Assembly: GCA_030247885.1 (NCBI GenBank)
Contig: JAPDRO010000011.1
Location: 434,001 to 498,000 of the forward strand
Length of the DNA: 64,000 nucleotides
Direction: 5' to 3'
From: Taxawa tesnikishii (nom. ined.)
Lineage: Eukaryota > Ascomycota > Dothideomycetes > Dothideales
Part shown: in pieces, positions 10,789 through 22,411 of the stretch
How positions within the stretch are numbered: the stretch's first letter is position 1
How the letters are laid out: each line of letters opens with the position of its first letter
Position numbers and translations under genes: made by a program
The notes under the pieces: model-generated
What the model was told of the DNA's origin: nothing
The model's database searches: none
Seen by the model: only the letters and a program-made list of their open reading frames with translations

Positions 10789-11862
10789 ATGGCATACCAA
10801 TCGGCTATCGCTATCACACAGGCATTAATTGCATCCGCTCCAGAACTGTGTGGAAACGTTCACTGGACCACCATCCTTGGCGTGGCTTTGCCTACCTTGT
10901 GTCTCTGCGTGTTAACTGTCAAAGCCTTCATGGATCAGGAGCTTGCCTCACCTGATGCTACCATTCTGACGTGCTCTAAAACATCAGGAGAGCATCCAGC
11001 ATTTCGCAGATCACCTATGGCACATGGGAGCCAGTCATCAGCGGCCGAAGTGTTCGACATATTCGAGCTTACGGAAGCGATTATCTTGCACTTGCCGGTG
11101 CGCGATGCTCTACTCTGCCAGCGAGTCAACTCCACCTGGCGAACCGTGGTGAAAGAGTCTCTGCCTGTCCGACGCGCTTTGTTTCTTGCACCGGCGACCT
11201 GTGGGCCTGTCATGTTCTTTGATTGGCGAATGGACTCTATGATGGTATACGACCGACGCAAGAACGAGGAATGGACGGATGGTATCGACCATCCCCACAA
11301 TGAACGAGATCACGAGTGGAAACGCCCACAGAACCGCAGTTCCACAGGCTCTACAAATCCTAACAAGATCATCACTCCCCGTTGGGGAAAGTTCGAAACA
11401 GACCCCTGGGGTGTTACAGTTCTTGTCAATCCGCTAATCGCAAAAGCCTTCGGCAAGCCCGGCAAGGATCAATGGTGGTCATTAGGCATTTTCAACCCTT
11501 TGGTTCCATCCAAGGGCCCGCTTGCATATCCTGAAGCATCGTGGCGCAAAATGTTCTTCCAGCAGCCACCTGCTCAGCGAGTCCGTCTGCGGGAGGGCGT
11601 GCACAACAGTCTTGAATCTGGAGGCAATTCGTTGCAGTCGTTGTTACGGACGTATGCTGCCTCGCCGACAGGAGTGACGATGGACAATCTTGTTGAGCAG
11701 GCGGCGAAGGACTATGCAGATGGCACATGCGATCACCGCCGCAACTACGTGGTTCTCGGGCATCACGCCTGGGCTCCAGGGGCGTTGGTACAGATGCTAT
11801 CTTTGACCGAAGTCTTGGACAGAGTGGGCAAGATCCGGATTGCACCACCTACACCTCTCTGA
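10789..11862 (+). CDS. F-box domain protein
   Basis: Single-exon gene. The frame is open from about 10720 but the first ATG is at 10789 (MAYQSAIAITQ), giving about 357 residues; a second possible start is the ATG at 11017 (MAHGSQSSAAEVFDIFELTE). The F-box lies at VFDIFELTEAIILHLPVRDA followed by LLCQRVNSTWRTVVKES, matching the Leu-Pro-rich helix and W-x2-V-hydrophobic pattern. Its usual job is to bind Skp1 and bring substrates to an SCF ubiquitin ligase. The C-terminal 250 residues match nothing I recognise but resemble the many lineage-specific F-box proteins of Dothideomycetes. The hydrophobic stretch after the 10789 start (GVALPTLCLCVLTV) could be a membrane segment, or a sign that 11017 is the true start. 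Confidence 0.75.
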   Translation: MAYQSAIAITQALIASAPELCGNVHWTTILGVALPTLCLCVLTVKAFMDQELASPDATILTCSKTSGEHPAFRRSPMAHGSQSSAAEVFDIFELTEAIILHLPVRDALLCQRVNSTWRTVVKESLPVRRALFLAPATCGPVMFFDWRMDSMMVYDRRKNEEWTDGIDHPHNERDHEWKRPQNRSSTGSTNPNKIITPRWGKFETDPWGVTVLVNPLIAKAFGKPGKDQWWSLGIFNPLVPSKGPLAYPEASWRKMFFQQPPAQRVRLREGVHNSLESGGNSLQSLLRTYAASPTGVTMDNLVEQAAKDYADGTCDHRRNYVVLGHHAWAPGALVQMLSLTEVLDRVGKIRIAPPTPL

Positions 11863-12641
11863 CTTGCGCTATACATGTTCCTAAACCGTTTCTTAGGGGA
11901 CTAGCTGTACATATATCCAAAGACTCTGCATCAGTGGCCTCTTTTTTTTTTGGAGGCAAGCCTGGTAGAGCGTACAGATGAGTACGAAGAATCGTGCGGT
12001 CACGCGGTCTCTCGCCGCGTCATTGGCATAGTTTCGGTGGGTATATCAACACCCTCTTCCTACCCCACCTCTACAGCATCAACCACAGAGTCACTGGCCC
12101 GCTCGCCCTAGCCAACGAGTCCGTACAATGCATCGCCCCATCAAAGCACCAGCTCAACTGGTGTTTGAAGGGGAGTCCACGCCTTGGTCATCGGGAGTCT
12201 AATAACAGCCTCCATAGATAAACTGTCCAAGTGTATGCGAACGTGCTAGCGTTGTGGTCGCCTTAGGGTGGTAGAGACTCCGCTAACACATCGCGTTGGT
12301 GAGGGCCATCTTTGCCACGCCCGCAGTGGTTATTGAGGCCAAGCATTGAAACAATCAAAGCGTACTACATACCTCGTACGTTCGTACTAGGACTCCCTAG
12401 TATGTCATCGAAGGTTTGGAGGGAAGCCACGTGCACGGTCTGATTGGCCAATGGCTCAGCGGCTCAGCGACTCAGCTTGGAAGCTTAAACAGCTGCCAGA
12501 GATATCTTCTTTTATCGTTTGCCTGAGGACAAACGCGTTGCTGCGTCCGGTATTGTGCTTGCCGCTTCGTTTTCACACTCGCATGCCGCAGTGAAGAATA
12601 TTGTGTTGGTGTGATAGAGGAGCTTTCCGTCCTGAGCCACA
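11863..12641. promoter_or_regulatory. VTC4 upstream region
   Basis: About 780 bp without a gene. It holds a T9-type run near 11942, a CACGTG at 12428-12433 and, just downstream, a palindromic TTGGCCAA (12443-12450) giving CCAAT-type motifs on both strands. Confidence 0.6.
12428..12433. promoter_or_regulatory. CACGTG E-box / PHO box
   Basis: Core hexamer bound by Pho4/NUC-1 type bHLH factors, about 210 bp upstream of the VTC4 ATG. Yeast VTC genes are known PHO-regulon members, so phosphate control is a reasonable inference. Confidence 0.55.
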
Positions 12642-15229
12642 ATGAGGTCTGCCGCTGCCATCTCCGACCTCACGCACTGCCCTCGCCAGACTATGACTAA
12701 CGCTATGCTGCAGGTTCGGACAACAGTTGCGAAGCTCGCTGATCAAGGATTGGTACTACTACTACATCTCCTACGATGACCTCAAGGCCCTTCTGAAGAC
12801 CGACTACGAGACTGCTCCTACCGCGGACAACCCCAACCCCCCAGGAAGGAATGGAACGACGACTATGAGAAGCGCTTTTGGGATGAACTCGAGCAAGAGC
12901 TGGACAAGGTCTTCACCTTCCAGAAGGTCAAGAGCCAAGAGATCGTGCGCCGGATCAAGGCCAGCGAGAAGGAGGTCAACGATGTGATAGCCCGCCACAA
13001 CGCCGCCCAGCAGCAGGGAGAACAAGCACGCAACGATGCGCCCGAGGACGAAGACTTCGAGTTGCTGGAAGAGGATCTGTCCGACATCATCGCAGACGTG
13101 CACGACCTGGCTAAGTTCACTCAGCTCAACTACACTGGCTTCCAGAAGATCATCAAGAAGCATGATAAGCTCGTCCCAACCAAGCAGCTCAAGCCGTTAA
13201 TGGCTGCGCGCCTGAATGCGAAGCCCTTCTTCAAGGACAACTACGATGCTTTCATCGTCAGGCTTTCAAGACTATACGATGAGGTCCGGACCAGGGGCAA
13301 CCCAACCAAGGGAGACGCTTCTGCTGGAGGCTCCCAGCAAAACTTCGTCAGACAAACGACTAAGTACTGGGTACACCCGGATAACATCACCGAGCTGAAG
13401 TTGATCATCCTGAAGCATCTTCCAGTTCTGGTCTTCAATCCGAGCAAGGAATTCGATCCCAAGGATTCTGCCATTTCCTCCATCTACTACGACAACACTG
13501 ACACTTGGGAATTGTATGAGGGCCGTCTGAAGAAGACAGAAGGTGCTGAAGCTATCCGTCTGCGTTGGTACGGTGGTATGGACACAGATACTATCTTCGT
13601 GGAGCGGAAGACTCACAGAGAGGACTGGACAGGCGAGAAGTCCGTCAAGGCTCGCTTTGCTTTGAAGGAGAAGAACGTGAACGCTTTCCTGAGAGGCGAT
13701 TTCACGGTTGAACAAGCATTCGAAAAGATGAGAAAAGACGGAAAGAAGAGCGAGAAGGAGATTGCGGACCTTGAGCAGCTTGCCAGGGAGATTCAATATC
13801 GTGTCATCGACCGTAACCTCGTCCCTGTCACACGCTCCTTCTACAACCGTACTGCCTTCCAGCTGCCCGGCGACGCCCGTGTGCGTATCTCGCTCGACAC
13901 AGAGTTGACAATGGTCCGTGAAGACAACCTGGATGGCCGCGATCGGGCTGGCAAGAACTGGAGGCGAATGGACATTGGCATTGACTACCCCTTCAACCAG
14001 CTGCCTCCCGAGGATGTCGAGCGTTTCCCCTACGCCGTTCTGGAAGTGAAGCTGCAGACACAAGCCGGCCAACAACCTCCTGAGTGGATCCGTGAGCTAA
14101 CAGCCTCGCATCTTGTCGAGGCCGTTCCCAAATTCTCGAAGTTCATTCATGGTACTGCCACGCTCAACCCAACCAGAATTCACCTTCTTCCCTTCTGGAT
14201 GCCACAGATGGATGTTGATATCCGCAAGCCAATTACCCACCGCTTCGGCATTGAGCGACCAGGCCAAAGCACTGACATCTCCACATCCGGCAATATGGAT
14301 GATGATACCGATGACGAGATGGAAGCGGCTGATGGATACACTGCCAATCAAAACCTACACGCTGGTGAAGACCTCGACAACGAGAACTTCCGCCGCCTGC
14401 GTGCCGCTCGTGATGCCCTGGAGCAGCATGAGCAAGAGCAGCGCATGGATTACGGAACCACCCGCCTCGATGGCGACGCGGACCCTAACTCACTCGACGA
14501 GGAGGAGCGCATGGCCGCCAAACCACTTACAGACGATGACGATTACCCCTCTATGACAGCGACGACGAAGACGACCTAGAGGAGGCCAAGCGTGTGGGCG
14601 GATGGCGGTACCGCGTCAAGCTCGTCAAACGTCACTTCGAAATGTTTGGGGACAAGGTGCTTGATATGCTCAAGCACGCCAAGCCCGTGCCGCAGTCGAC
14701 GGACATTCCTGCCGCCGCATCTGCGGCGATGGGCGACCCGAGGAAAGTGCCGGGCGCCAAAGTCGAGGAGAAGAGGTTCAAGGCACCTAAGGGCAAGAAG
14801 ATCCACGTTCCTGTGAGGGTGGAGCCCAAAGTGTATTTCGCGGCTGAGAGGACATTTTTGTCTTGGGTAAGTTTTCTCTAGCATTTTCCTGAAAAGCTCC
14901 ATGCGTACTGACGCCATTTGTAGCTCGAGTTCTCGATCATCCTGGGCAGTATCGCTGCCACTTTGCTCAACTTCGGCGATTCTGTCTCGCTCGCTTCGGC
15001 CTGGGCGTTCACCATCGTCGCATGTCTTTCTCTTTTCTACAGCATGGGGCTCTACCTCTGGCGTGTAGATAAGATCCGCAATCGGAATGCCGTCACGTAC
15101 CACGACAAGTATGGCCCCACGGTGTTGTGTCTGGGTCTGCTCGTTGCGGTCGGTATCAGCTTTGGGTATAGATTCGCGAAGGGTGGAGAGGGTAGTTTGA
15201 AGGGTCACTGGCGAGGCGAAAGAGAGTAA
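12642..15229 (+). CDS. VTC4: Vacuolar transporter chaperone 4, polyphosphate polymerase
   Basis: Catalytic subunit of the VTC complex, which makes polyphosphate from ATP and moves it into the vacuole or acidocalcisome. Exon 1 is only 5 nt (ATGAG, 12642-12646); exon 2 is 12714-14866 and exon 3 14924-15229, about 821 residues. The order is: SPX domain ([24 protein letters not shown], through [15 protein letters not shown]) sensing inositol pyrophosphates; the tunnel-shaped polymerase core with [27 protein letters not shown] and the Lys of [14 protein letters not shown]; then a C-terminal DUF202-type membrane domain with three helices. Two single-base deficits break the frame, one in a C run at 12837-12842 (expected PRKEW) and one in a C run at 14546-14549 (expected [14 protein letters not shown]). 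The protein is otherwise complete, so sequence error is more likely than loss. Confidence 0.95.
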
Positions 15230-15519
15230 ACCGTGTGAATTGCCAACGCCGGCACGGCTTGTAAAGTTGGGAAGTGCTAACAGCGGAATTGTACAATGTA
15301 TGAATGAAGTATGTCCGTAATTAGAATAGAAAGAATTGTACATAATTCCATGAAAACATCATCGTATGCGCGCAGCGCGGAATCCGTTCGAAGAAAAAAT
15401 ATAAAACGCAATCGTGTCCTGCCTATACCACATGCGTCTTGCCACCGTATTCAAACCGCGATTGTCCTGCCGTATTCAACGCCACCCATTCGCCCAATCA
15501 CTACAGTACCTTGAGCCAC

Positions 15520-18500
15520 TTACGCAATAGCAGTGACGCGCCTGAGGCTCCTCCTGGCGCCCTCGCCGACAACCTGCACTTGACCCTCCCGCTCGAGTTC
15601 CTTAACCACCTCACCAAACTCCCCGGCATCGACAACAACACTACTCCTTTCGCCCAACACTCGGACGACGTCCGTATACCTCACGCCACTACCGCCACCC
15701 CTGGTCATCTCATCCAGCACGCCCTTGACCGCATTCTTCAAATCTTCCCTCTGCTTCCTCTCGCTCGCGCTCGTGCCCTCGGTCAGCAGACTCATATCGA
15801 TCAAACCCGTCCGGGCGTCTGTCGCGGCCTGCTTCAGCGCGCTCTGGATCAGCCGTACGGCTTCGTTCACGTCGGACGATTCTACGGTTGGTGAGAGCCG
15901 CATCTTGGCGTGTGCTTCGGAGAGCCGGATCATGGATTCGAGCTGTCGGGTCGTGGCGGTGATGCGGCGCGCTTGCGCGGAGATGGAGGAGCCAAGAGCG
16001 CGCATGGAGACGTAGGCGCTGACGAGGGCGTCGGAGGCGGCTTGGGTGATTGTGGGCGAGACGTTGGTGCGCGCGTAAGAGATGTAGGAGGTTAGGAATT
16101 CAACGGGCTAGGAGGGTGCAAATTAGTTGCTTGCTTCGATTGTGGAATGGGAACAGAGGTAATGGGAGGAGGGAGGACACTTACGAGAACCTCGTCTCTA
16201 CTGGCATTATCCGGCGTGTCTTCAAGGTACATGCCGACCAGATGCCGAGCCAAGCGGCGATCGTTCTGCTCGTCGATGCGGTCGAGTACGAGGTACACAA
16301 GATCGAATCTCGACAGCAACGTCGGTGGCAGATCGATGTTCTGCGGCACCGGCAAATTCGGGTTGTATTTGCTTCCGATCGGGTTCGCAGATGCCAGGAT
16401 TGAGGTTCGAGCATTCAGCGTGGTGATAATGCCTGCCTTGGCGATAGATACTGTCTGTTGTTCCATGACTTCATGCAGAACGGACCGAGTGGATTCGTTC
16501 ATCTTGTCGAACTCGTCGATACAGCAGACGCCACCGTCCGAGAGGACGAGAGCGCCGGACTCTAGCACCAGCTGTCGGGTCTCCGGGTCGCGGGTAACAT
16601 AGGCGGTCAAACCGACTGCAGAGGAACCTTGCCGCTGGTATACACACCGCGAGGGGCAATTTTGTGCACGTATTGCAGAAGCTGCGATTTCGACGTTGAA
16701 GGATCACCGCAAAGAAGGACGTTGATGTCGCCACGGTACTTCGGGGAACCACCTTTTGCGAAGGACTTGTTGGTTCCACCAAAGAGTTGGAGGAGGATGC
16801 CTTTCTTGACATCATCCATCTCGTAGATGCTGGGTGCGAGGGAACGGGCCAAGATCTCATATACGTCCGGACGGGCCGCAACCTCCTTGATCCTGGCTTC
16901 TTCTTCCTCGCTTACTTTACGAGTTTCCTGCGTTCTACTCTTTGGGTTGCCAGCCTGCTCGGCCAGCTCTTCCTCGATAGTAGAGACATCAATACCCATG
17001 CGGCGTTTGTCGACCTTCTGAATGTGCACGACGTCCAAGTACGTCTTGAAAATGTTCTTGACCGACCTCTGACGGGGTTAATTCGCACAGAATTGGTTCT
17101 GAAAACGCCGGTAATCTCAACCCGATCACCAGCCTTGCAGACATCCACCAGCTCGTCGAAACAACAGAGCGACACGGAATGCGGCGTTTGTCCGTCTGGC
17201 ACGTTATCAGGTGTTTCCTGCAACTTGATGACCTGCTTGTCGGCAAACCCGCATCGGTTGTGCACGATCTGCATGGAGTTCTGGGACGCGCAGACTTCGC
17301 GCGGGCAAACAGTCGGCTCCGTAATCTTGCCTCTATCGATGTCGACCCTGACAGTATGATGGCATACCGCACAGCGGAAGAAAGCCTCCTTCATATCCGG
17401 AATGACCGGTGTCGTACGGATGACCAGACCCCTGACACTAACCATCTTGTCTATGTCCTCTGGGTTTAGGTCTCGCAAGTTGATGACTTTATCCAAGTTG
17501 AAAGGTCTGACTCGAGTGGCAAAACCCTCGATTTCTTGAACCAGATCATGGATCTCTTGTTGTTCTCCCGGCGCGGGACGGGGAGTAGAGGCGTCGATGT
17601 CCGAATCAGGCAATGGAGGAGCGGAACTAGAGTCTCTCATCCTGTTGTCGTTCTGAGGTCTGTGCTGGGATTGCGAGCGCTGAGATCTTGCCTCTTGCAT
17701 GCGCTTCTCCGCCATTTCGTACAAGATGTCCTTGAGGGCGGCATCAAATATGGGAACGATTTCTCCGGGGAAGTCCTGCATTTGCTTCCAGACCTTCGTT
17801 GTGGGAGGATACGATTTGAAATCCTTCATGTCCAAGTTGAGCGTTCTCACGCCCAGGTCCAGCATTGTGTTCAGTTGTTTCACATACGGCTTCTCACGTC
17901 CAGGGTGGTGCGCTGCTAGGTTCTGAGTGCTTTCGATGTCTCCATCGCGCATCATACGATACTTCTTCTCGAAGTTGAGCAAGAAATCCATCACTTGCGA
18001 CCGCACGTCTGAAATATTGATGTTCGTGCCCCAGATGAAATTCTCACTGATCGGCTCATCCAGCACGTCAGAGGTGTTGGCGTTCAAGTCTGAGAATGTT
18101 CCTGTGTCAGAAGCAGGGTTCATGTTCGCGTCCACGATGAGTCGCCTTCTCCTTGGATCATAGGGGTCGGAGTCAATATCATGTCTTCTGTTCCTTGCGC
18201 TGGTAGGAGTTCTTGTTGCACGTGCATTGACAAAAGGGCGCTGCTGTCGCTCCTAGGAGCATCGGATCTGGGTACAGTGCCTTGTCTTCCCGGGCTAGAA
18301 CTCGGAGCGTATCGGATAGGGGATGAATCTGTTGTCCATTGTCAGCACTGCTGTTGTTTGTTTACTGTGCGTTGGTGTTGTGCAGTGCAATATACCTCCC
18401 ATAATCTGACCGGCTGCACGAGGCGTTTGTCCTCCATCATCCTCGACCGACTGCTGCCGGAGAGGAGAACTGACGTTGAATGCGTTTGTGCGATCTGCAG

Positions 18501-18768
18501 GTCCAGTGCTTGGGGATGAGCGGAAGAACAAGGGTGAGGAGGTGAGGTTCTGGGAGACGTTCTGAGAAGTGTTCTGCGATGACCGCGCAGGGCGAGGAGT
18601 CTGCTGCTCCGGCAGTTGTAGAGAGTCTTGCGATGCATGTGGGCGCGCTTCAGCATCAGGAGTGGCTCGCACTGGGCTGCGTTGAGGGGCGGCAGAGTTG
18701 CGCTGGCCACTTCTTGGTGTTACAGATGCAGAAGAGCGCTGCGAGCGCCTCGATGTTGGCGACGACAT
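15520..18768 (-). CDS. MCM4: DNA replication licensing factor MCM4
   Basis: Subunit of the MCM2-7 replicative helicase loaded at origins. Exons 18768-18396, 18328-16185 and 16107-15520 give about 1035 residues. The N terminus is Ser/Pro-rich and disordered, with many SP and TP sites for CDK and DDK. Then come the MCM N domain ([19 protein letters not shown]), a zinc motif (FRCAVCHHT with CPREVC), the OB fold, Walker A GDPSTSKS, the [19 protein letters not shown] Walker B block, the [11 protein letters not shown] arginine finger, and a C-terminal winged helix. The start was chosen at [13 protein letters not shown]. Three single-base deficits break the frame: an A4 run at 18232-18235, a G4 run at 17074-17077 and a CC at 16627-16628. 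All flanking conserved blocks continue in the shifted frame. Divergent from the cofactor A gene, with a cell-cycle site between them. Confidence 0.95.
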
Positions 18769-19053
18769 GTTGTTCGTTTTTAATGGTATAGCCTGTGGGA
18801 GTGTGATGGCGGGGCGGAGGGGTTGAGGGCAATGTTTAGAAAATAGAAGCGCGCGAGACACGCGTTTCGCGTTGCCCCTGTTCGTGTTCGTATATGCAAC
18901 CAATTGAACCCCAGTCCGGCTTAGCTTGGACGAGCGTGCAGTATCACATGCTCCGCTCTCTACCTACCTACCTACCTTACACAGGACCGCTATTTTCTCG
19001 TTAACAGTTAGATAGTATACTGAGTTAGAAGAAACAGGAGATTGCGGAGCGAT
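18769..19053. promoter_or_regulatory. Divergent promoter MCM4 / tubulin cofactor A
   Basis: A 285-bp shared upstream region. It holds the MCB/SCB site described separately and a (TACC)4 run at 18961-18977. Confidence 0.6.
18860..18871. promoter_or_regulatory. MCB (ACGCGT) fused to SCB-like (CGCGAAA)
   Basis: The sequence ACGCGTTTCGCG combines a perfect MluI cell-cycle box with CGCGAAA on the other strand, about 95 bp upstream of the MCM4 ATG. MBF/SBF-type factors drive G1/S transcription of MCM genes through such sites. Confidence 0.6.
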
Positions 19054-19510
19054 ATGCCAGCCCCGTCACAACTCGCAATAGCCACCTCGGCGGTCAACCG
19101 CCTGGTCAAGGAAGAAGCAAGCTACCACAAAGAGATGGAGCAACAACAAGCAAGGATCGAGAAGCTGGAGCGGGGCGATAGTAGTGACGAGAATGCCGAG
19201 TTCACATTGAAGCAAGAAGCATGTTTGACACTTATCCCCTAAGCCCATTGACCTGTTAACAGTCCGCAGCGCAAAGTACTCGAAGAGACCAAGGCAGTCT
19301 TTCCGTCACTCAACCAGCGCATAAAGGACGCATTAGCAAAGCTCGAGCAACAGCTTGTACGTCGCACCACGAAGACTTATCATCTGGGCCCTACTGACTG
19401 CTCTGCAGGAGCAAGATAAGGGTCCGGGCGACCAGAGCACTCCAGAGGAGATCACCAAGGCCAAAGAGGCTATTGCCGCTGCCAAGAAGGGCATTAGGGA
19501 GACCATGTGA
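19054..19510 (+). CDS. Tubulin-folding cofactor A (Rbl2/TBCA)
   Basis: Small three-helix chaperone that captures beta-tubulin in the tubulin folding pathway. Exons 19054-19218, 19270-19356 and 19409-19510 give 117 residues, the usual family length. The sequence opens MPAPSQLAIATSAVNRLVKE, followed by the helix EEASYHKEMEQQQARIEKLE, FTLKQE joined to RKVLEETKAVFPSLNQRI, and the C-terminal EEITKAKEAIAAAKKGIRE. All three segments are heptad-like. The first intron starts with GC (GAA|GCATGT) and ends CCGCAG; no GT donor nearby keeps the LKQE-RKVLEET frame, so a GC-AG intron is the simplest model. Confidence 0.92.
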
Positions 19511-19940
19511 CGACTTGTACACGCTGGCTATGATCACAAGAGGCGACTCCGCGCGAAAACATGGAGAGCCTGCCACACGTTTCGAATTCCAATTCGATGG
19601 GGTGCCGTCAAGGTGTGCAATGTACGCGTGCTAGAAGGGGTGACCTCCCTCCTTGCGCACTGGGCTTCCATTGACTCAAGCAACCAACAACGAAATAACT
19701 ATATACCTTAACACCTGTTTTCACAAAGCTTGATTGCCCTCACGCTGTCATAGTCCGTGTGCCGTATAGATGTCTCATTCGCGGCCACGGGCAGACGGTG
19801 CGGCGAGCCGATTTCCTGATCTATTTCTAGCCAAATATGCACCCGTCGTCAGGACGTCAACCCTTGCGCAAGAACTCCTCCATCTTCCATTCTCATAATC
19901 CATTTCCTCGTTCCCTCGGCCGCAGCCCACAACTCACGCC
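19511..19940. other. Intergenic, nothing recognised
   Basis: About 430 bp between convergent genes; no gene is supported. Confidence 0.6.
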
Positions 19941-22411
19941 TCACAAGCCCTCCGCAATCGCCTCACTCATAACTTCCGCGAACCTACCAGCCACATCCCT
20001 ATCCTGCCTCGCCGTCTGAATGCCCGTCAACACCCCCGCAACACCGACTCCGATCCTCTTCCCACCCGTAGTGTCTTCGATCTCCCTAACCACCCTTTCA
20101 ACATCCTGCTCACTAAAAACGCCGCTTTTCTGCATAACAAACGCCAACTCCTGCTGCGTGTTGACATTGGGCACAGCAATCTGCGCCATGAAGCTGAGCT
20201 GCAGCTGCTGAAGCACTGTCCTTTCCGTCGTCGTCGCGAAGACAAGCAAAGGCCGACCCTTGGGCGGCTTGTTTTCCATCAACCCCTTGAGCGCCGCGAG
20301 CACGCTGGCGCTGAAGCGCGGGCCTACGGGCACCCAGTCGACCAGCAGCTCGATATTGTCGATGACGAGCACGTTCAAGGGTGACTTATACGCGTCGGTG
20401 AAGACCTTTTGCAAGTGCTGGATCTTCTGGATCTCATTCATGCCGATCAGGTCGATTGGGCGTACCATTTTGATGAAGGGAAGCCGGAGTCCATGGCCAG
20501 TTGCGCGGCGAGTGCAGTCTTGCCGCTGCCGCGCGGGCCATGGAGCAGTACGGAGAGCAGCGGAGTGCTGTTGTCGCGGACCTGGTTGATGAAGAGACGG
20601 CCGCGGTTGAGGATCGTCTCGATGTGTGGGGAGAAGTGGATGATGCCGCCCTCGACGCAGCGTTCCAGTTCTTCTTCATTAACGCCGAAAAGAGGCTTCA
20701 CTTCGTCCAGAGCGTTAAGAAAGTCCTGTCTCTGGACTTTCATGTTCACGATGTTGTCGTCGATGGCTGCAACGGTGCCGACCTTGATGTGGCGGTTGAA
20801 CGCAAAGAGGATGCGCTCTTCACCAGACCGTTGATCTCTGCACCGCTAAAGTTCCGTGTCAGGTGTGCCAGTTCTGCGAGGTCAACGTCGTCTGCCATGA
20901 CATTGTTCTCCCGCATCTTGGTAGTGTGAATCTTGAGGATCTGCTGACGGCCCTTCTCATCCGGGAGCGAAATCTCCATGTGCACCTCAAGACGTCCGGG
21001 TCGCAGGAGTGCCTCATCGATCATGTCCTTTCTGTTAGTCATCCCGATGAGTAGTATGTTGTTGAGCTGATCGACACCGTCCAGCTTAGACAGAAGTTGG
21101 TTGACCACGCTGTCGCCGACACCAGTTCCGCCGCCAGCTCCAGAGCCTCTCTGCTTGCACACCGCGTCAAGCTCGTCGAAGATGATGATGTGCAGTCCGG
21201 ACTCATCGCCCTTCTCTTTGTACTCTTTTTCTGCATCCGCGAACAGTTTTCGGATGTTTTCCTCGGACTGTCCGACGTACTTGTTCAACACCTCAGGACC
21301 GTTGATAACCTTTGGCTCCCGCGCGTTCAGCATCTTACCAATCTGCCGGGCAATGAGAGTCTTTCCAGTTCCTGGAGGTCCATACAGTAGAATACCGCGC
21401 ACGTGCTGGATGCCCAACTTGTCCGCCAGGCCTGGTGGGAAGATCCTGGAGGCAAACGCACGTCTGAAGATGGCGCTGAACTCCACATCGAGACCACCAA
21501 TCCCCATATCCTCAAATTTGAAGTCGGGTCGCACGACGGAGTTGGCAGCGGGCCGTCTGTTGGAACCCTTTAGGTTGATGCCAGTCCGCGCATCCTTGTA
21601 GTAGTTGATGGCAGTCTCCGGAGTCAGAATACCACGAGCACGAGGATCTGTCTGCTGTGGCTGTGAGCCCCCTTCCGTTTTCATCGAAGACAAGTCGACC
21701 AGCTCCACGGTCTTCACGGCCATTCGCAATGGTATGCTCCTGTAATCCATCAAGAGCTGTTGACCGGGTGCAAAGATCTGATTGCGGAAGTTTTGTATAA
21801 AGGCCTTCGCCAACTCATCCTGATCGTATGGCACATCCGTCGTCTTCTTGGTTCCTGCAAAGCCAACTTCAATATCCATGCTGCCAAGATAGCTCTGCCC
21901 TCCCTGCGCAAACGCGTCGTAAGGCTGTACATCCACCATGTCTGTGAGCGCGACCTGCATCCATGTTCTCTGCGCATCGTTGAGACTGATCTGGCCGGGT
22001 GGCAGCGCTTGGTGTGGGCGCGCAGAGAGGACGAAGGAATGGTTGACGAGTAAATACACATCGCTGCCGTCTGGGTTGGGACGGAAATCCTGAGGCGAAA
22101 CGGCGACACTGCAAGCAGAGTTAGCATGCAGTCTACAGGTCGCAGCGACAACAGTGTGATTACAGATTTCCAAAAGTGTAGGTGTTGTCCGGACTCTTTG
22201 TAGGCCTTAACTGTATGCCGCCCCTTCCGCTTGACCGCATTCCACCTAGTGCATTGCTCTTCTCTTGATAACTTGATGGCCCTGGCGGTGCGGGTGACCT
22301 GAAGCGGCCATCTGGTTCCCTGTGGATCTGGGGAGCCTCACGGCGTCCGGGAGACTGCTGCTGCCCTCCGAAGGGGTTCGGTATCGAAGGAATGTTGTTG
22401 CGATTGAACAT
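19941..22411 (-). CDS. SEC18: Vesicular-fusion ATPase Sec18/NSF
   Basis: Hexameric AAA+ ATPase that, with alpha-SNAP, disassembles SNARE complexes after membrane fusion throughout the secretory pathway. Exons 22411-22164 and 22108-19941 give about 805 residues. A disordered N terminus (MFNRNNIPSIPNPFGGQQQS) precedes the NSF N domain. D1 carries Walker A GPPGTGKT and Walker B IIIFDELDAV, then LLIGMTNRKDMIDEALLRPG. D2 carries GPRGSGKT and NVLVIDNIELL. Two single-base deficits break the frame: an A3 run at 20804-20806, in the end of D1 (expected SSFAFNRHIKVG), and a G3 run at 20478-20480, in D2 (expected SGFPFIKMVRPID). Everything else is intact and the end (AEVMSEAIAEGL) is conserved. Confidence 0.95.
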
